Shown piece after piece: positions 56,408-64,000 of a stretch of DNA of 64,000 nt. The notes below the pieces were generated by a model. It was not told the DNA's origin, ran no database searches, and saw nothing but the letters and a program-made list of their open reading frames with translations. Source of the stretch: Lutibacter sp. B2 (GTDB taxonomy: Bacteria > Bacillota > Clostridia > Peptostreptococcales > Thermotaleaceae); the NCBI GenBank assembly GCA_015686845.1, contig JADPRS010000013.1, positions 25,222 through 89,221 of the forward strand, given 5' to 3'. A program made the translations under genes and the position numbers. The number at the start of each line of letters is the position of its first letter. Position 1 is the stretch's first letter.

Positions 56408-56939
56408 ACTCCTTTAAATAAAATCCCATTGTTCCAGAAATAATAATAATCCATATAGGGTGTATTTGAAAAAAAGTAATACATATGACTGTCAATAGCA
56501 TCCATGACAAGTGTAAAAATTTCCTGGGTAATGTTTTAGATAATCTTAAAACTGCACTACAAATTAATGCTACAACAGCAGGTCTTATTCCTTTAAATAC
56601 AGTCTTTAAAATTTCAACCTCTTGAAACTTAATAAAATAAACTGCAATACCAATCATTATAATAATAGACGGTAAGATAGTTCCCACACATCCTAAAACT
56701 GCCCCTTTAAATCCAAACAAACGATATCCTATATAGGTAGATGTATTAATGGCCATTGCCCCTGGTATTGTTTGAGAAATAGCTATAATATCTATGAATT
56801 CTTCTTGCCCAATCCATTGGTTTTTTTGTACAATTTCTTCTTCAATTAAGGGAATCATCGCATAGCCGCCCCCTAATGTAAAAGTTCCTATTTTCATAAA
56901 TATAAAAAACATTTTCAAAATACTTTTCAAACTTTTCAA
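56400..56939 (-). CDS. Chromate transporter family half-protein (A)
   Basis: 179 residues, the partner of the next gene, with LGGGYAMIPLIEEEIV and IPGAMAINTSTYIGYR motifs. The two are about 40 percent alike by eye and overlap by 8 bp, so they are expressed as a heteromeric pair. Upstream lies the terminator of engB, so this pair has its own promoter in the ~40-bp gap or receives read-through. Confidence 0.9.
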   Translation of the reverse strand: MKSLKSILKMFFIFMKIGTFTLGGGYAMIPLIEEEIVQKNQWIGQEEFIDIIAISQTIPGAMAINTSTYIGYRLFGFKGAVLGCVGTILPSIIIMIGIAVYFIKFQEVEILKTVFKGIRPAVVALICSAVLRLSKTLPRKFLHLSWMLLTVICITFFQIHPIWIIIISGTMGFYLKEYV

Positions 56940-56981
56940 TCCTTTCTATAATTTCCATACTGAAAAATCAAAGGAATAACC

Positions 56982-57011
56982 AAAAACACGATATCAAAAT
57001 ATCGTGTTTTT
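56982..57011 (-). terminator. Terminator of lon-engB
   Basis: Perfect 13-bp stem AAAAACACGATAT/ATATCGTGTTTTT with a four-base loop. Confidence 0.92.
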
Positions 57012-57026
57012 TATTTGTACCATTCC

Positions 57027-57632
57027 TTATTCAAAAACAAATCCATTCACTTTAAAAATTTCTTCTATAACTTCCCAAAGTTCTTCTTTTCCATCTTTCG
57101 TTTGAGCAGAAACACAAATAAGTATATCATCACTTTTCATATCTAATTCTTTTCTTATGGTACTAATTTTCTTTTGTCTTTCGCTTCTTTTTATTTTATC
57201 TAGCTTTGTAGCAATAACAATTCCATTAAATCCAAACTCTTTAATCCAAGCATACATTTGCTTATCTTGAATGGTAGGTGCATGACGAATATCTACAAGT
57301 TGAAATATATCTTTCAAATTCTCTCTACTTGTTAGATATTTCTCCATCATTTTACCCCATTGTTCTTTACTACTTTTAGAGACCTTTGCATATCCATAAC
57401 CAGGTAAATCCACAAATTTAAATTGATGATTGATATCATAAAAGTTAATCGTTTGTGTTTTTCCAGGACTAGCACTAGTTCTAGCAAGTTTTTTACGATT
57501 TAATAACATATTAATCGTAGACGATTTACCTACATTAGATCTACCCGCTAAAGCAATCTCTGGTAGTTCATCTGGTGGATATTGTTCTGGTCTTACTGCA
57601 CTAATCATAATGTCTGCGCTTCTAATTATCAT
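57027..57632 (-). CDS. engB: Ribosome biogenesis GTPase EngB (YsxC/YihA)
   Basis: 201 residues with all G motifs: G1 GRSNVGKSS, G3 DLPGYGYAK, G4 TKLDK and a G5-like VSAQTK. EngB assists assembly of the large ribosomal subunit and is essential in most bacteria. It starts 5 bp after lon, the common Firmicutes order lon-engB. Confidence 0.97.
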   Translation of the reverse strand: MIIRSADIMISAVRPEQYPPDELPEIALAGRSNVGKSSTINMLLNRKKLARTSASPGKTQTINFYDINHQFKFVDLPGYGYAKVSKSSKEQWGKMMEKYLTSRENLKDIFQLVDIRHAPTIQDKQMYAWIKEFGFNGIVIATKLDKIKRSERQKKISTIRKELDMKSDDILICVSAQTKDGKEELWEVIEEIFKVNGFVFE

Positions 57633-57637
57633 ATTTT

Positions 57638-59971
57638 TTATCCTTTTCTCACAAGTGCATTTTCTAACACTTGATTCATATTTTCCACTAAAACAAAGGT
57701 TAACTCTTTCTTTATATTAGTAGGAATTTTTTCAATATCCTTTTCATTATCAATAGGAAGAAGGATCTTTCTAATTCCAGCCCTATGTGCTGCTAAAACT
57801 TTTTCTTTTATTCCTCCTACAGGAAGTGTTCTTCCTCTTAATGTGATTTCTCCTGTCATAGCTACATTTTTATTGATAGGAATTTGTGTAAGCTCTGAAA
57901 TCATAGCTGTAGCCATAGTAATTCCTGCTGATGGCCCATCTTTTGGAATAGCGCCTTCTGGAATATGTATATGAATATCCTTTTCTTTATAGAAATTCTC
58001 ATCTATTTCTAGTTCTTCTATTTTAGAACGAATATAGCTAAGACCTGCTCTTGCAGACTCTTTCATTACATCTCCAAGTTGACCTGTAAGTACTAGCTTC
58101 CCAGTACCTTTCATGCTACTTACTTCTATGAATAAAGTCTCTCCACCTACTCTTGTCCAAGCTAATCCTGTAGCTATGCCGATTTCATGGTTTTCTTTCA
58201 TTTTATCATATCTAAACTTCTTCATGCCTAAATATTTATTTAAATTAGTAGAATTAATCCTTGCTACTTTAATATCATCTTCTACAATTCGCTTTGCAAC
58301 TTTTCTACATAACGTTGCAATTTCTCTTTCTAAATTTCTTACACCAGATTCTCTTGTGTAAGAAATAATCACATCTCTAATTACCTGTTCTGAAATCTGA
58401 AGATTTTTTTCTTTTAGTCCATGCTCTTTCTTTTGCTTTTTGACTAAATACTTTTGAGCAATTTTCACTTTTTCCTCTTCTGTATACCCAGATACTTCAA
58501 TTACTTCCATTCTATCTAATAACGGTCTTGGAATGGTTCCTAAGCTGTTTGCAGTCGTAATAAACATGACTTTTGACAAATCAAAAGGAACTTCAAGATA
58601 ATGATCTGTAAATTCTTTATTTTGCTCAGGATCCAATACCTCTAACAATGCTGCAGCTGGGTCACCCTTAAAGTCGCTACTTAATTTATCAATTTCATCA
58701 AATAAAAATACAGGGTTTTTTGAACCGCATTCTTTTATATTGGAAATAATTCTTCCTGGAATAGCGCCAATATAAGTACGTCTATGTCCTCTGATTTCAG
58801 CTTCATCTCGAACGCCACCTAAGGACATTCTTACAAATTTTCTATCCAAGGATTTTGCTATAGATTTTGCAATAGAAGTCTTCCCTACGCCTGGTGGCCC
58901 TACTAAACAAATAATAGGTCCTTTCATATTCTTAGAAAGCTTTCGGATAGCTAAATATTCTAAAATTCTTTGTTTTACATCTATTAATCCATAATGATCT
59001 TGGTCTAACACTTTTTTTGCTTTTTTAAGATCTAATCGATCCTTCGTTTCTTCCTTCCAAGGTAAATCCAAAATCCATTCTACATAACTACGAATAACAC
59101 TACTTTCTGCTGAACTAGGTGATAATCGCGAGAGCCTGTCTAACTCTTTAGATACCTTTTCTTCTATTTTCTCTGAAAGCTTTAGCTTTTCTAATTTTTC
59201 TCTATATGTATCTATTTCTTCTGCTACACTTCCACCATCTCCTAGTTCTTCCTGAATGGCATTAAGCTGCTCTTTTAAATAGTACTCCTTTTGTACTTTA
59301 TTAATCTTTTTTCTCACTTTATCATGGATTTCTTTTTCAATCTCTAATACTTCCATCTCTCTTAATAAAACTCCATACAATACTTCTAATCGATCTTTAG
59401 GATTAGTTGCTTCTAAAATCTGCTGTTTTTGCTCTGTTTTCAAAATCATATGTGCTGCCATTACATCGGCAAGTTTTCCTGGTTCTTCTATAGAAGTAAC
59501 TGACATCAATACGTCTGGTGATGTCCGATTGCTTAGTCCCGTATATTTTTTAAATACCCTTGTCACATTGTTCATTAAAGCTTCAAGTTCTTTGTCTCTC
59601 TCTATTTCTTCTTCATAAATTTCTTCTTCTACAATACATTTAAAATAAGGATCATCTTGTAATATTTCTTTAATACTTGCCCTACTAATTCCCTCAACTA
59701 ATACACGTACCACTTCGTCAGGCAATCTAAGCATCTGCTTGATTTTAGCTATGGTTCCCACATTATAAAAATCATCTGATGTAGGCAATTCATTTTCAGG
59801 ATTCTTCTGAGTTGTAAGAAAAACCAACTGATCATTGATCATAGCTTCTTCTAATGCTTTTACAGAACGTTCTCTTCCTATATCAAAGTGTAATACCATA
59901 TATGGAAAAATTGAAATCCCTCTAAGTGGAATAAGTGGCAATTCATGTTTTTCCACCTTTTTTTCTCTCAC
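57638..59971 (-). CDS. lon: ATP-dependent protease Lon (LonA)
   Basis: 777 residues, full-length LonA. The N-terminal substrate-binding domain begins [23 protein letters not shown]. Walker A is GPPGVGKTS (about 357), Walker [10 protein letters not shown], and the Ser-Lys dyad is in [15 protein letters not shown] (Ser near 680) and [14 protein letters not shown] (Lys near 722). It degrades misfolded and regulatory proteins. No CIRCE or CtsR operator was found upstream. Confidence 0.97.
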   Translation of the reverse strand: MREKKVEKHELPLIPLRGISIFPYMVLHFDIGRERSVKALEEAMINDQLVFLTTQKNPENELPTSDDFYNVGTIAKIKQMLRLPDEVVRVLVEGISRASIKEILQDDPYFKCIVEEEIYEEEIERDKELEALMNNVTRVFKKYTGLSNRTSPDVLMSVTSIEEPGKLADVMAAHMILKTEQKQQILEATNPKDRLEVLYGVLLREMEVLEIEKEIHDKVRKKINKVQKEYYLKEQLNAIQEELGDGGSVAEEIDTYREKLEKLKLSEKIEEKVSKELDRLSRLSPSSAESSVIRSYVEWILDLPWKEETKDRLDLKKAKKVLDQDHYGLIDVKQRILEYLAIRKLSKNMKGPIICLVGPPGVGKTSIAKSIAKSLDRKFVRMSLGGVRDEAEIRGHRRTYIGAIPGRIISNIKECGSKNPVFLFDEIDKLSSDFKGDPAAALLEVLDPEQNKEFTDHYLEVPFDLSKVMFITTANSLGTIPRPLLDRMEVIEVSGYTEEEKVKIAQKYLVKKQKKEHGLKEKNLQISEQVIRDVIISYTRESGVRNLEREIATLCRKVAKRIVEDDIKVARINSTNLNKYLGMKKFRYDKMKENHEIGIATGLAWTRVGGETLFIEVSSMKGTGKLVLTGQLGDVMKESARAGLSYIRSKIEELEIDENFYKEKDIHIHIPEGAIPKDGPSAGITMATAMISELTQIPINKNVAMTGEITLRGRTLPVGGIKEKVLAAHRAGIRKILLPIDNEKDIEKIPTNIKKELTFVLVENMNQVLENALVRKG

Positions 59972-60247
59972 TATTATCCACTCCTTATTATAATAAATAA
60001 CTTAGTTTATTTTTTGTAATAATTAAAAATTTATTCTCTGCAAACAATCCTCATACAATGAATACTGGATAACATCATATCCTCACGTCATATATTTATA
60101 TGTAATAGAAAAATCATTTTATTTCTTACAATATATTATTATATATAAAATACCTCTTTTTTTCAATATAACTTACTATTTAGGTATAATTAATCATTTA
60201 AAACATTAAATTTTAGTATTATATATGATAAAACTCTACAAACCCCA
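59972..60247. other. Intergenic region upstream of lon
   Basis: About 275 bp of AT-rich DNA between the proC terminator and lon. It should contain the lon promoter, but none stands out; no heat-shock operator palindrome and no gene was seen. Confidence 0.5.
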
Positions 60248-60284
60248 AAAATAAAAGAAAGATCTTCATATTCACAGATCTTTC
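60248..60284 (-). terminator. Terminator of eutH-proC
   Basis: GAAAGATCT/AGATCTTTC stem with a ten-base loop, followed on the minus strand by TTTTATTTTT. Confidence 0.75.
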
Positions 60285-60319
60285 ACTTTATATTTTTAAT
60301 TTTTTTCTAACTTTGCGTT

Positions 60320-61126
60320 TTATTTTGACATCTTAATTGATTTTTTTGTACACTCCCTCATGGCAGAAATAACCGCTGTTCTAAATCCTTTTTCTTCAAG
60401 GGTAGCTACCGCTTCTATTGTTGTTCCTCCTGGAGAGCAAACCATATCCTTTAATTTTCCTGGATGAATCCCTGTTTCTAGTACCATTTTTGCTGCACCA
60501 AGTACTGCTTGTGCTGCCATTTTATATGCTTGATCTCTTGGCATACCATCAAGAACAGCTGCATCCGCCATAGCTTCAATGAACATATATACATAAGCTG
60601 GTGAAGATCCACTTACGGATGTTACCACATCCATTAAATTTTCATTTACAATCTCCGCTTTCCCAAAGCTTTCAAATATATCTATAATTCCTTCTAATTC
60701 TTCTTTCGTCACGACTTCATTGGCACATATTGCAGACATTCCTTCGCCTACAAGTGCAGGGGTATTAGGCATTACTCTAACTATTTTTAATTTTCTTCCA
60801 AACATTTCTTCTGTTCCTTTTATATCTTTGCCTGCTGCAATCGTTACAACGATTACATCATCTTTAACAAGATCTTTTATTCCATCAATTACGACTTTAT
60901 ATAAATTTGGTTTTATAGATAATACTAAAATATCAGTTTCTTTCGCTACTTCATTATTATCAGTAGTAGTCCTTATACTATATTTTTCATTCGCTACTTC
61001 TAAGCTTTTTGTATTTAAATCTCCTATAATTATATTCTCTGGGCTAAACATATTTGATTTAATAATCCCTCCTATAATTGCCTGACCCATATTTCCACAC
61101 CCTATAAACCCAATTCTTTTATTCAT
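60320..61126 (-). CDS. proC: Pyrroline-5-carboxylate reductase
   Basis: 268 residues. N-terminal Rossmann motif IGFIGCGNMGQAIIGG, NADP-binding SIKPN and MPNTPALVGEG, and the C-terminal SGSSPAYVYMFIEAMADAAV and SPGGTTIEA motifs are intact. It makes proline from pyrroline-5-carboxylate. It starts 4 bp after the EutH-like gene and is probably translated from the same mRNA. Confidence 0.96.
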   Translation of the reverse strand: MNKRIGFIGCGNMGQAIIGGIIKSNMFSPENIIIGDLNTKSLEVANEKYSIRTTTDNNEVAKETDILVLSIKPNLYKVVIDGIKDLVKDDVIVVTIAAGKDIKGTEEMFGRKLKIVRVMPNTPALVGEGMSAICANEVVTKEELEGIIDIFESFGKAEIVNENLMDVVTSVSGSSPAYVYMFIEAMADAAVLDGMPRDQAYKMAAQAVLGAAKMVLETGIHPGKLKDMVCSPGGTTIEAVATLEEKGFRTAVISAMRECTKKSIKMSK

Positions 61127-61130
61127 AAAG

Positions 61131-62213
61131 TTACCTCCTCTGTTTTTTTGAAAACAATAAATTAGAAACTATAATTGCTGAAATTCCCGAAACTAGTTTT
61201 CCTATAATAACAGGAACAATCATTTCTTTAGAAACGCCTGCCGTAAATCCTAAGTGACTTCCAAATACAAATGCACCACTTACTGCAAAAGCCACATTTG
61301 CAATTTTTCCTTTTTTATCCATATCCTGAAGCATTGAAAACATTGGGATACTATGTGCAAAAGAAGCTAATAACCCAGCAACAGAAGTATGAGAAATACC
61401 CATATACGCTCCTAATTTTATCATTGGTTTTTGAAATACCTTTTGAATAAAATATACCATCGGAAATGCGCCAGCTAATAAAATTGAAATAGAACCTACT
61501 GTTTTTATTCCATCCCAAATGGGATTCATTCCTGGTATTATAACAATTCCAGTTAATGTCTCAAATACTATACATGCAGTTGCGAATGTAATTATACCCA
61601 TAACCATATCTCCAAAGATCGTAAAAGACTTTATAATCTTATCTGGTATCTTATACAATCCTAATCCTATTAACGCCGCTACTATTATTATTGGAAATAA
61701 GTTATGAAGAAGTACTATAGGTGAAATATAAGCTACCAATCCTCCTACAAAACAACCAATAGGCACTGCTATTAATCCTGCTAATACACCTTTGGCTAAA
61801 TATTCATGATCTTCTCTTTTAATAATACTTAATGCTACTGGTATCGTAAACGTAAATGTAGGACCCATAATAGCACCAATAACTAATCCTGAAAATAATC
61901 CTATTTGCTCCGTACCAGCAAGCTCCATAGCAAGAGAATATCCGCCCATATCATTCGCTAGAATGGTTGGTGCAAATACAGATGGGTCTGCTCCTAAAAA
62001 TGTATATATTGGAACAATCATAGGCTTTAATATATTTGCCAATACAGGCGCTAATGATACAGCTCCTAGCATAGATAATGCTAAAGACCCCATTGACATA
62101 AACCCTTCATCAAATTTTTTACCCATTCCATATTTATTCCCAAAGATCTTATCTAAAGATCCTATAATCATAAATGCAGCCATAATAAATATAATAATCT
62201 TGTCTATACTCAT
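61131..62213 (-). CDS. eutH: EutH-family permease
   Basis: 360 residues, about ten membrane segments. EutH landmarks: DEGFMSMGSLALSMLGAVSLAPV, ILANDMGGYSLAMELA, and HTSVAGLLASFAHSIPMF. EutH imports ethanolamine in enterobacteria. Here no eut enzyme or shell gene is nearby and the partner gene is proC, so the substrate may be ethanolamine from a distant pathway or a different amine. The promoter must lie in the ~60-bp gap before the metT terminator. Confidence 0.88.
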   Translation of the reverse strand: MSIDKIIIFIMAAFMIIGSLDKIFGNKYGMGKKFDEGFMSMGSLALSMLGAVSLAPVLANILKPMIVPIYTFLGADPSVFAPTILANDMGGYSLAMELAGTEQIGLFSGLVIGAIMGPTFTFTIPVALSIIKREDHEYLAKGVLAGLIAVPIGCFVGGLVAYISPIVLLHNLFPIIIVAALIGLGLYKIPDKIIKSFTIFGDMVMGIITFATACIVFETLTGIVIIPGMNPIWDGIKTVGSISILLAGAFPMVYFIQKVFQKPMIKLGAYMGISHTSVAGLLASFAHSIPMFSMLQDMDKKGKIANVAFAVSGAFVFGSHLGFTAGVSKEMIVPVIIGKLVSGISAIIVSNLLFSKKQRR

Positions 62214-62272
62214 TCTTTTAATCCTTTTCCCTTCATATTAAACGACTAAATAAATTATAAAATAATTCCAAT

Positions 62273-62318
62273 TAAAAAGCTAGTTTATATTCAGATGAAT
62301 ACAAGCTAGCTTCTTTTA
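62273..62318 (-). terminator. Terminator of the metT-like gene
   Basis: Long imperfect stem AAGCTAGCTTGTATTC/GAATATAAACTAGCTT with a four-base loop and T run on the minus strand. Confidence 0.85.
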
Positions 62319-62324
62319 TTTTAT

Positions 62325-63638
62325 TTAATTTGTAACCTTCTTTGTAGCTTTTGAACCAATGATAATTGCAATAAGTGCACATATACCCATTAAATATGGA
62401 TAATATAAATATCTCATAATATGAAACGAAGTAATATTAGACGCTTTTGCAATTCCTACAGCAACTAATATTTGTGCTCCATATGGAATAATCCCTTGGC
62501 AGAAGCATGAAAAAGTATCTAAAATACTCGCTACTCTTCTAGGTTCAATATCATATTGATCCGCAATATCTTTTGCAATAGGACCTGTCATAACAATAGC
62601 TATGGTATTATTAGCAGTACATGCATCTACTAAAATGACCAATAGGGCAATTCCAAATTCAGCGCCTCTTTTACTTGAAATCTTACTCGTTATAAAATCT
62701 AATAAGAAATTAATTCCTCCATTATATTTTATAACTTCTACCATCCCACCAATTAATAATGAGATAATTATAAGTTCAGACATTCCTTGTATTCCATTGG
62801 CAATGGCTGATACAAATCCCCAAATATCAAAAGCATTGGTAATAATACCTACCGTTCCTGCAAACAAAGTTCCACCTACTAATACAACCATTACATTTAC
62901 CCCTAATAACGCACCTACTAATACCACTAAATATGTTAAAACTTTTATAATACTATATGAATAACTTTGATCTACAATAGTGGTATTTCCAGAATAAGAA
63001 AATACAAAAATGAATGCTGTAGCGATGGCTGCTGGTATAACAATTTTAAAATTCATTTTAAACTTATCTTTCATAGCACAACCTTGTGTACGTGCTGCTG
63101 CAATGGTTGTATCTGAAATCATAGATAGATTATCTCCAAACATAGCCCCACTAATTACAGCTCCTAAAGCCAATGCCACAGGAATACCCGTTTTCTCTGC
63201 AATTCCTATTGCCACAGGAGATAATGCTACAATCGTACCTACAGATGTTCCAATTGATATTGAAATAAAGCATCCAATGATAAATACGCCTGCAATCAAA
63301 ATATTTCCTGGCAATATACTAAGACCAAGATTTACAGTTGAATCAACTGCACCCATTTCTCTTGCAACATTTGCAAACGCTCCTGCCAAAATGAAAATGA
63401 TACACATTAAAATAATATTACTATTTCCTGCACCCTTGCAAAATACTTCTACTTTATCATGAATACTCTCTTTTCTATTCATTACAATAGCTATAATACT
63501 TGCGGCTAAGAATGCTACACTTACAGGCATCTTATAAAAATCACCTATTACAATTGATGTAACCAGATACATAATCAAAAACACCAATAGTGGTAACAGC
63601 GCCCAACCACTTTTTTTTCTTACTTCTTTTTTTTCCAT
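62325..63638 (-). CDS. metT: NhaC-family carrier, probable methionine transporter MetT
   Basis: 437 residues, 11-12 hydrophobic segments, NhaC superfamily (GTSVGTIVALSPVAIGIAEK, GAMFGDNLSMISDTTIAAARTQG, and VDACTANNTIAIVMTGPIAKDIA). The gene is preceded by a complete SAM-I riboswitch with its own terminator, so expression rises when S-adenosylmethionine is low. NhaC-type genes under S-box control have been predicted to encode methionine importers (MetT) by comparative genomics, which is the best assignment here. GGAGG precedes the ATG. It is monocistronic. Confidence 0.85.
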   Translation of the reverse strand: MEKKEVRKKSGWALLPLLVFLIMYLVTSIVIGDFYKMPVSVAFLAASIIAIVMNRKESIHDKVEVFCKGAGNSNIILMCIIFILAGAFANVAREMGAVDSTVNLGLSILPGNILIAGVFIIGCFISISIGTSVGTIVALSPVAIGIAEKTGIPVALALGAVISGAMFGDNLSMISDTTIAAARTQGCAMKDKFKMNFKIVIPAAIATAFIFVFSYSGNTTIVDQSYSYSIIKVLTYLVVLVGALLGVNVMVVLVGGTLFAGTVGIITNAFDIWGFVSAIANGIQGMSELIIISLLIGGMVEVIKYNGGINFLLDFITSKISSKRGAEFGIALLVILVDACTANNTIAIVMTGPIAKDIADQYDIEPRRVASILDTFSCFCQGIIPYGAQILVAVGIAKASNITSFHIMRYLYYPYLMGICALIAIIIGSKATKKVTN

Positions 63639-63693
63639 TCAATATCCCTCCTATTTCTCCACAAATTCAATCGGTTTAAATTTCCTACAGATT

Positions 63694-63728
63694 ATAAAAA
63701 AACCTCTTACAGATAATGTAAGAAGTTT
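63694..63728 (-). terminator. Riboswitch expression-platform terminator
   Basis: Minus-strand stem AACTTCTTAC/GTAAGAGGTT with T run, located between the SAM-I aptamer and the metT-like start. Confidence 0.9.
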
Positions 63729-63739
63729 AAAATTCCTTT

Positions 63740-63835
63740 CTCATCTGCCAGGATCAACCTGCTGGATTTAGCACCACAAAATTAATTTAGGTTGCCGGGC
63801 TTCATAGGGCCAGTCCCTCTGCCACTCTTGATAAG
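63740..63835 (-). promoter_or_regulatory. SAM-I (S-box) riboswitch aptamer
   Basis: The minus strand contains the S-box core in order: CTTATCAAGAG, GGCAGAGGGACTGGCCC, ATGAAGCCCGGCAACC, GGTGCTAAATCCAGCAG, TGATCCTGGCAGATGAG. The closing P1 stem pairs CTTATC (63830-63835) with GATGAG (63740-63745). Binding of S-adenosylmethionine stabilises P1 and favours the downstream terminator, turning off the transporter gene. Confidence 0.98.
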
Positions 63836-63868
63836 ATACTATATTTAATTTTTATCATTTCAGGTTAC

Positions 63869-63897
63869 ATTATAGTGGATATTGTCTAAAGTGTCAA
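63869..63897 (-). promoter_or_regulatory. Consensus promoter of the SAM riboswitch/metT-like gene
   Basis: Perfect TTGACA (63892-63897) and TATAAT (63869-63874) with 17 bp between them on the minus strand. Confidence 0.92.
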
Positions 63898-63911
63898 ATA
63901 CCATTTTGTTC

Positions 63912-63944
63912 AAAAAAAAAGAAACGAATCAATGATTCGTCTCT
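63912..63944 (-). terminator. Terminator of a gene beyond the right edge
   Basis: AGACGAATC/GATTCGTTT stem with loop ATT, followed by nine T on the minus strand. Confidence 0.85.
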
Positions 63945-63954
63945 TATAAAATGG

Positions 63955-64000
63955 TACCTATAGATAAGACACATAAAAAAGAGTGTTTATTCTATAGGTA
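63955..64000. repeat. Inverted repeat at the right edge of the window
   Basis: Perfect 10-bp arms TACCTATAGA (63955-63964) and TCTATAGGTA (63991-64000), with weaker inner pairing. A minus-strand frame ending in TAG at 63958 would give a 13-residue tail, so this could also be the end of a gene; the window stops too early to decide. Confidence 0.45.

Noticed and set aside
63740..63835. Possible coding sequence on the plus strand opposite the riboswitch.
   Set aside because: The minus strand is an unmistakable SAM-I aptamer, and the plus strand has no start with a ribosome site.
63958..63999. C-terminal fragment of a minus-strand gene at the right edge.
   Set aside because: Only 13 codons are visible and they overlap an inverted repeat, so a coding call cannot be supported.

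Overview
The window is AT-rich DNA with strong AGGAGG-type ribosome binding sites, frequent TTG/GTG starts and factor-independent terminators. Gene content (SigI/RsgI, YtvI-type sporulation membrane protein, FtsW/PbpA with an FHA protein, YtrA-type GntR regulator, CvfB, SAM-I riboswitch, NhaC-type exchangers, selenium/sulfur carrier genes, Tneap-like type I-B CRISPR-Cas) points to an anaerobic, probably spore-forming member of the Firmicutes, class Clostridia. The genus cannot be fixed from the sequence alone. No rRNA, tRNA, transposase or prophage gene was seen.

Layout. 1-982: 5' part of a receiver-histidine kinase gene running off the left edge. 1243-5125: minus-strand operon FHA protein, FtsW/RodA-like flippase-polymerase, PBP transpeptidase, FabI. 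5281-7782: rsgI-sigI and truA. 7988-13434: a dCache chemotaxis receptor, PepV and PepF. 13642-15633: an ABC-F ATPase gene preceded by what looks like a regulatory leader (short uORF running into a hairpin). 15676-21350: CRISPR array of 86 repeats and 85 spacers. 21351-21539: its leader. 21540-29683: minus-strand operon cas6-cas8-cas7-cas5-cas3-cas4-cas1-cas2. 29858-32764: selenium/sulfur cluster (DUF3343, TusA-like, YedE, with a divergent class-V aminotransferase). 32888-36168: YtrA/YtrB/YtrC-like regulator and ABC transporter with a recognisable operator. 36521-40503: MurI, YtvI and a large glutamine synthetase-family enzyme. 40545-47660: an unknown membrane protein, MscS channel, NhaC antiporter, a CPA2 antiporter paired with a PII-like protein, NagZ-type glycosidase and a Nudix hydrolase. 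47680-53465: CvfB, HAD hydrolase, a CBS-PAS-sigma-54 activator, a TPR membrane protein, a candidate small RNA and a CAP-domain lipoprotein. 53511-61126: TopB, a two-gene chromate transporter, EngB, Lon and ProC. 61131-64000: EutH-like permease, then an NhaC-family carrier under a SAM-I riboswitch (probable methionine transporter MetT).

How the parts work together. The CRISPR locus is complete: adaptation (Cas1, Cas2, Cas4), interference (Cas3, Cas5, Cas7, Cas8) and processing (Cas6) genes are all intact and apparently co-transcribed toward the array. The leader lies between cas2 and the array, and variant repeats sit at the far, older end. Ion homeostasis is a second theme, with three antiporters or carriers and MscS. 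Cell-envelope functions recur (PbpA/FtsW, MurI, NagZ, FabI, SigI/RsgI). The least explained pieces are the orphan three-hairpin RNA near 52.5 kb, the ABC-F leader, the coiled-coil insertion in Cas5, and the antiporter-PII pair.
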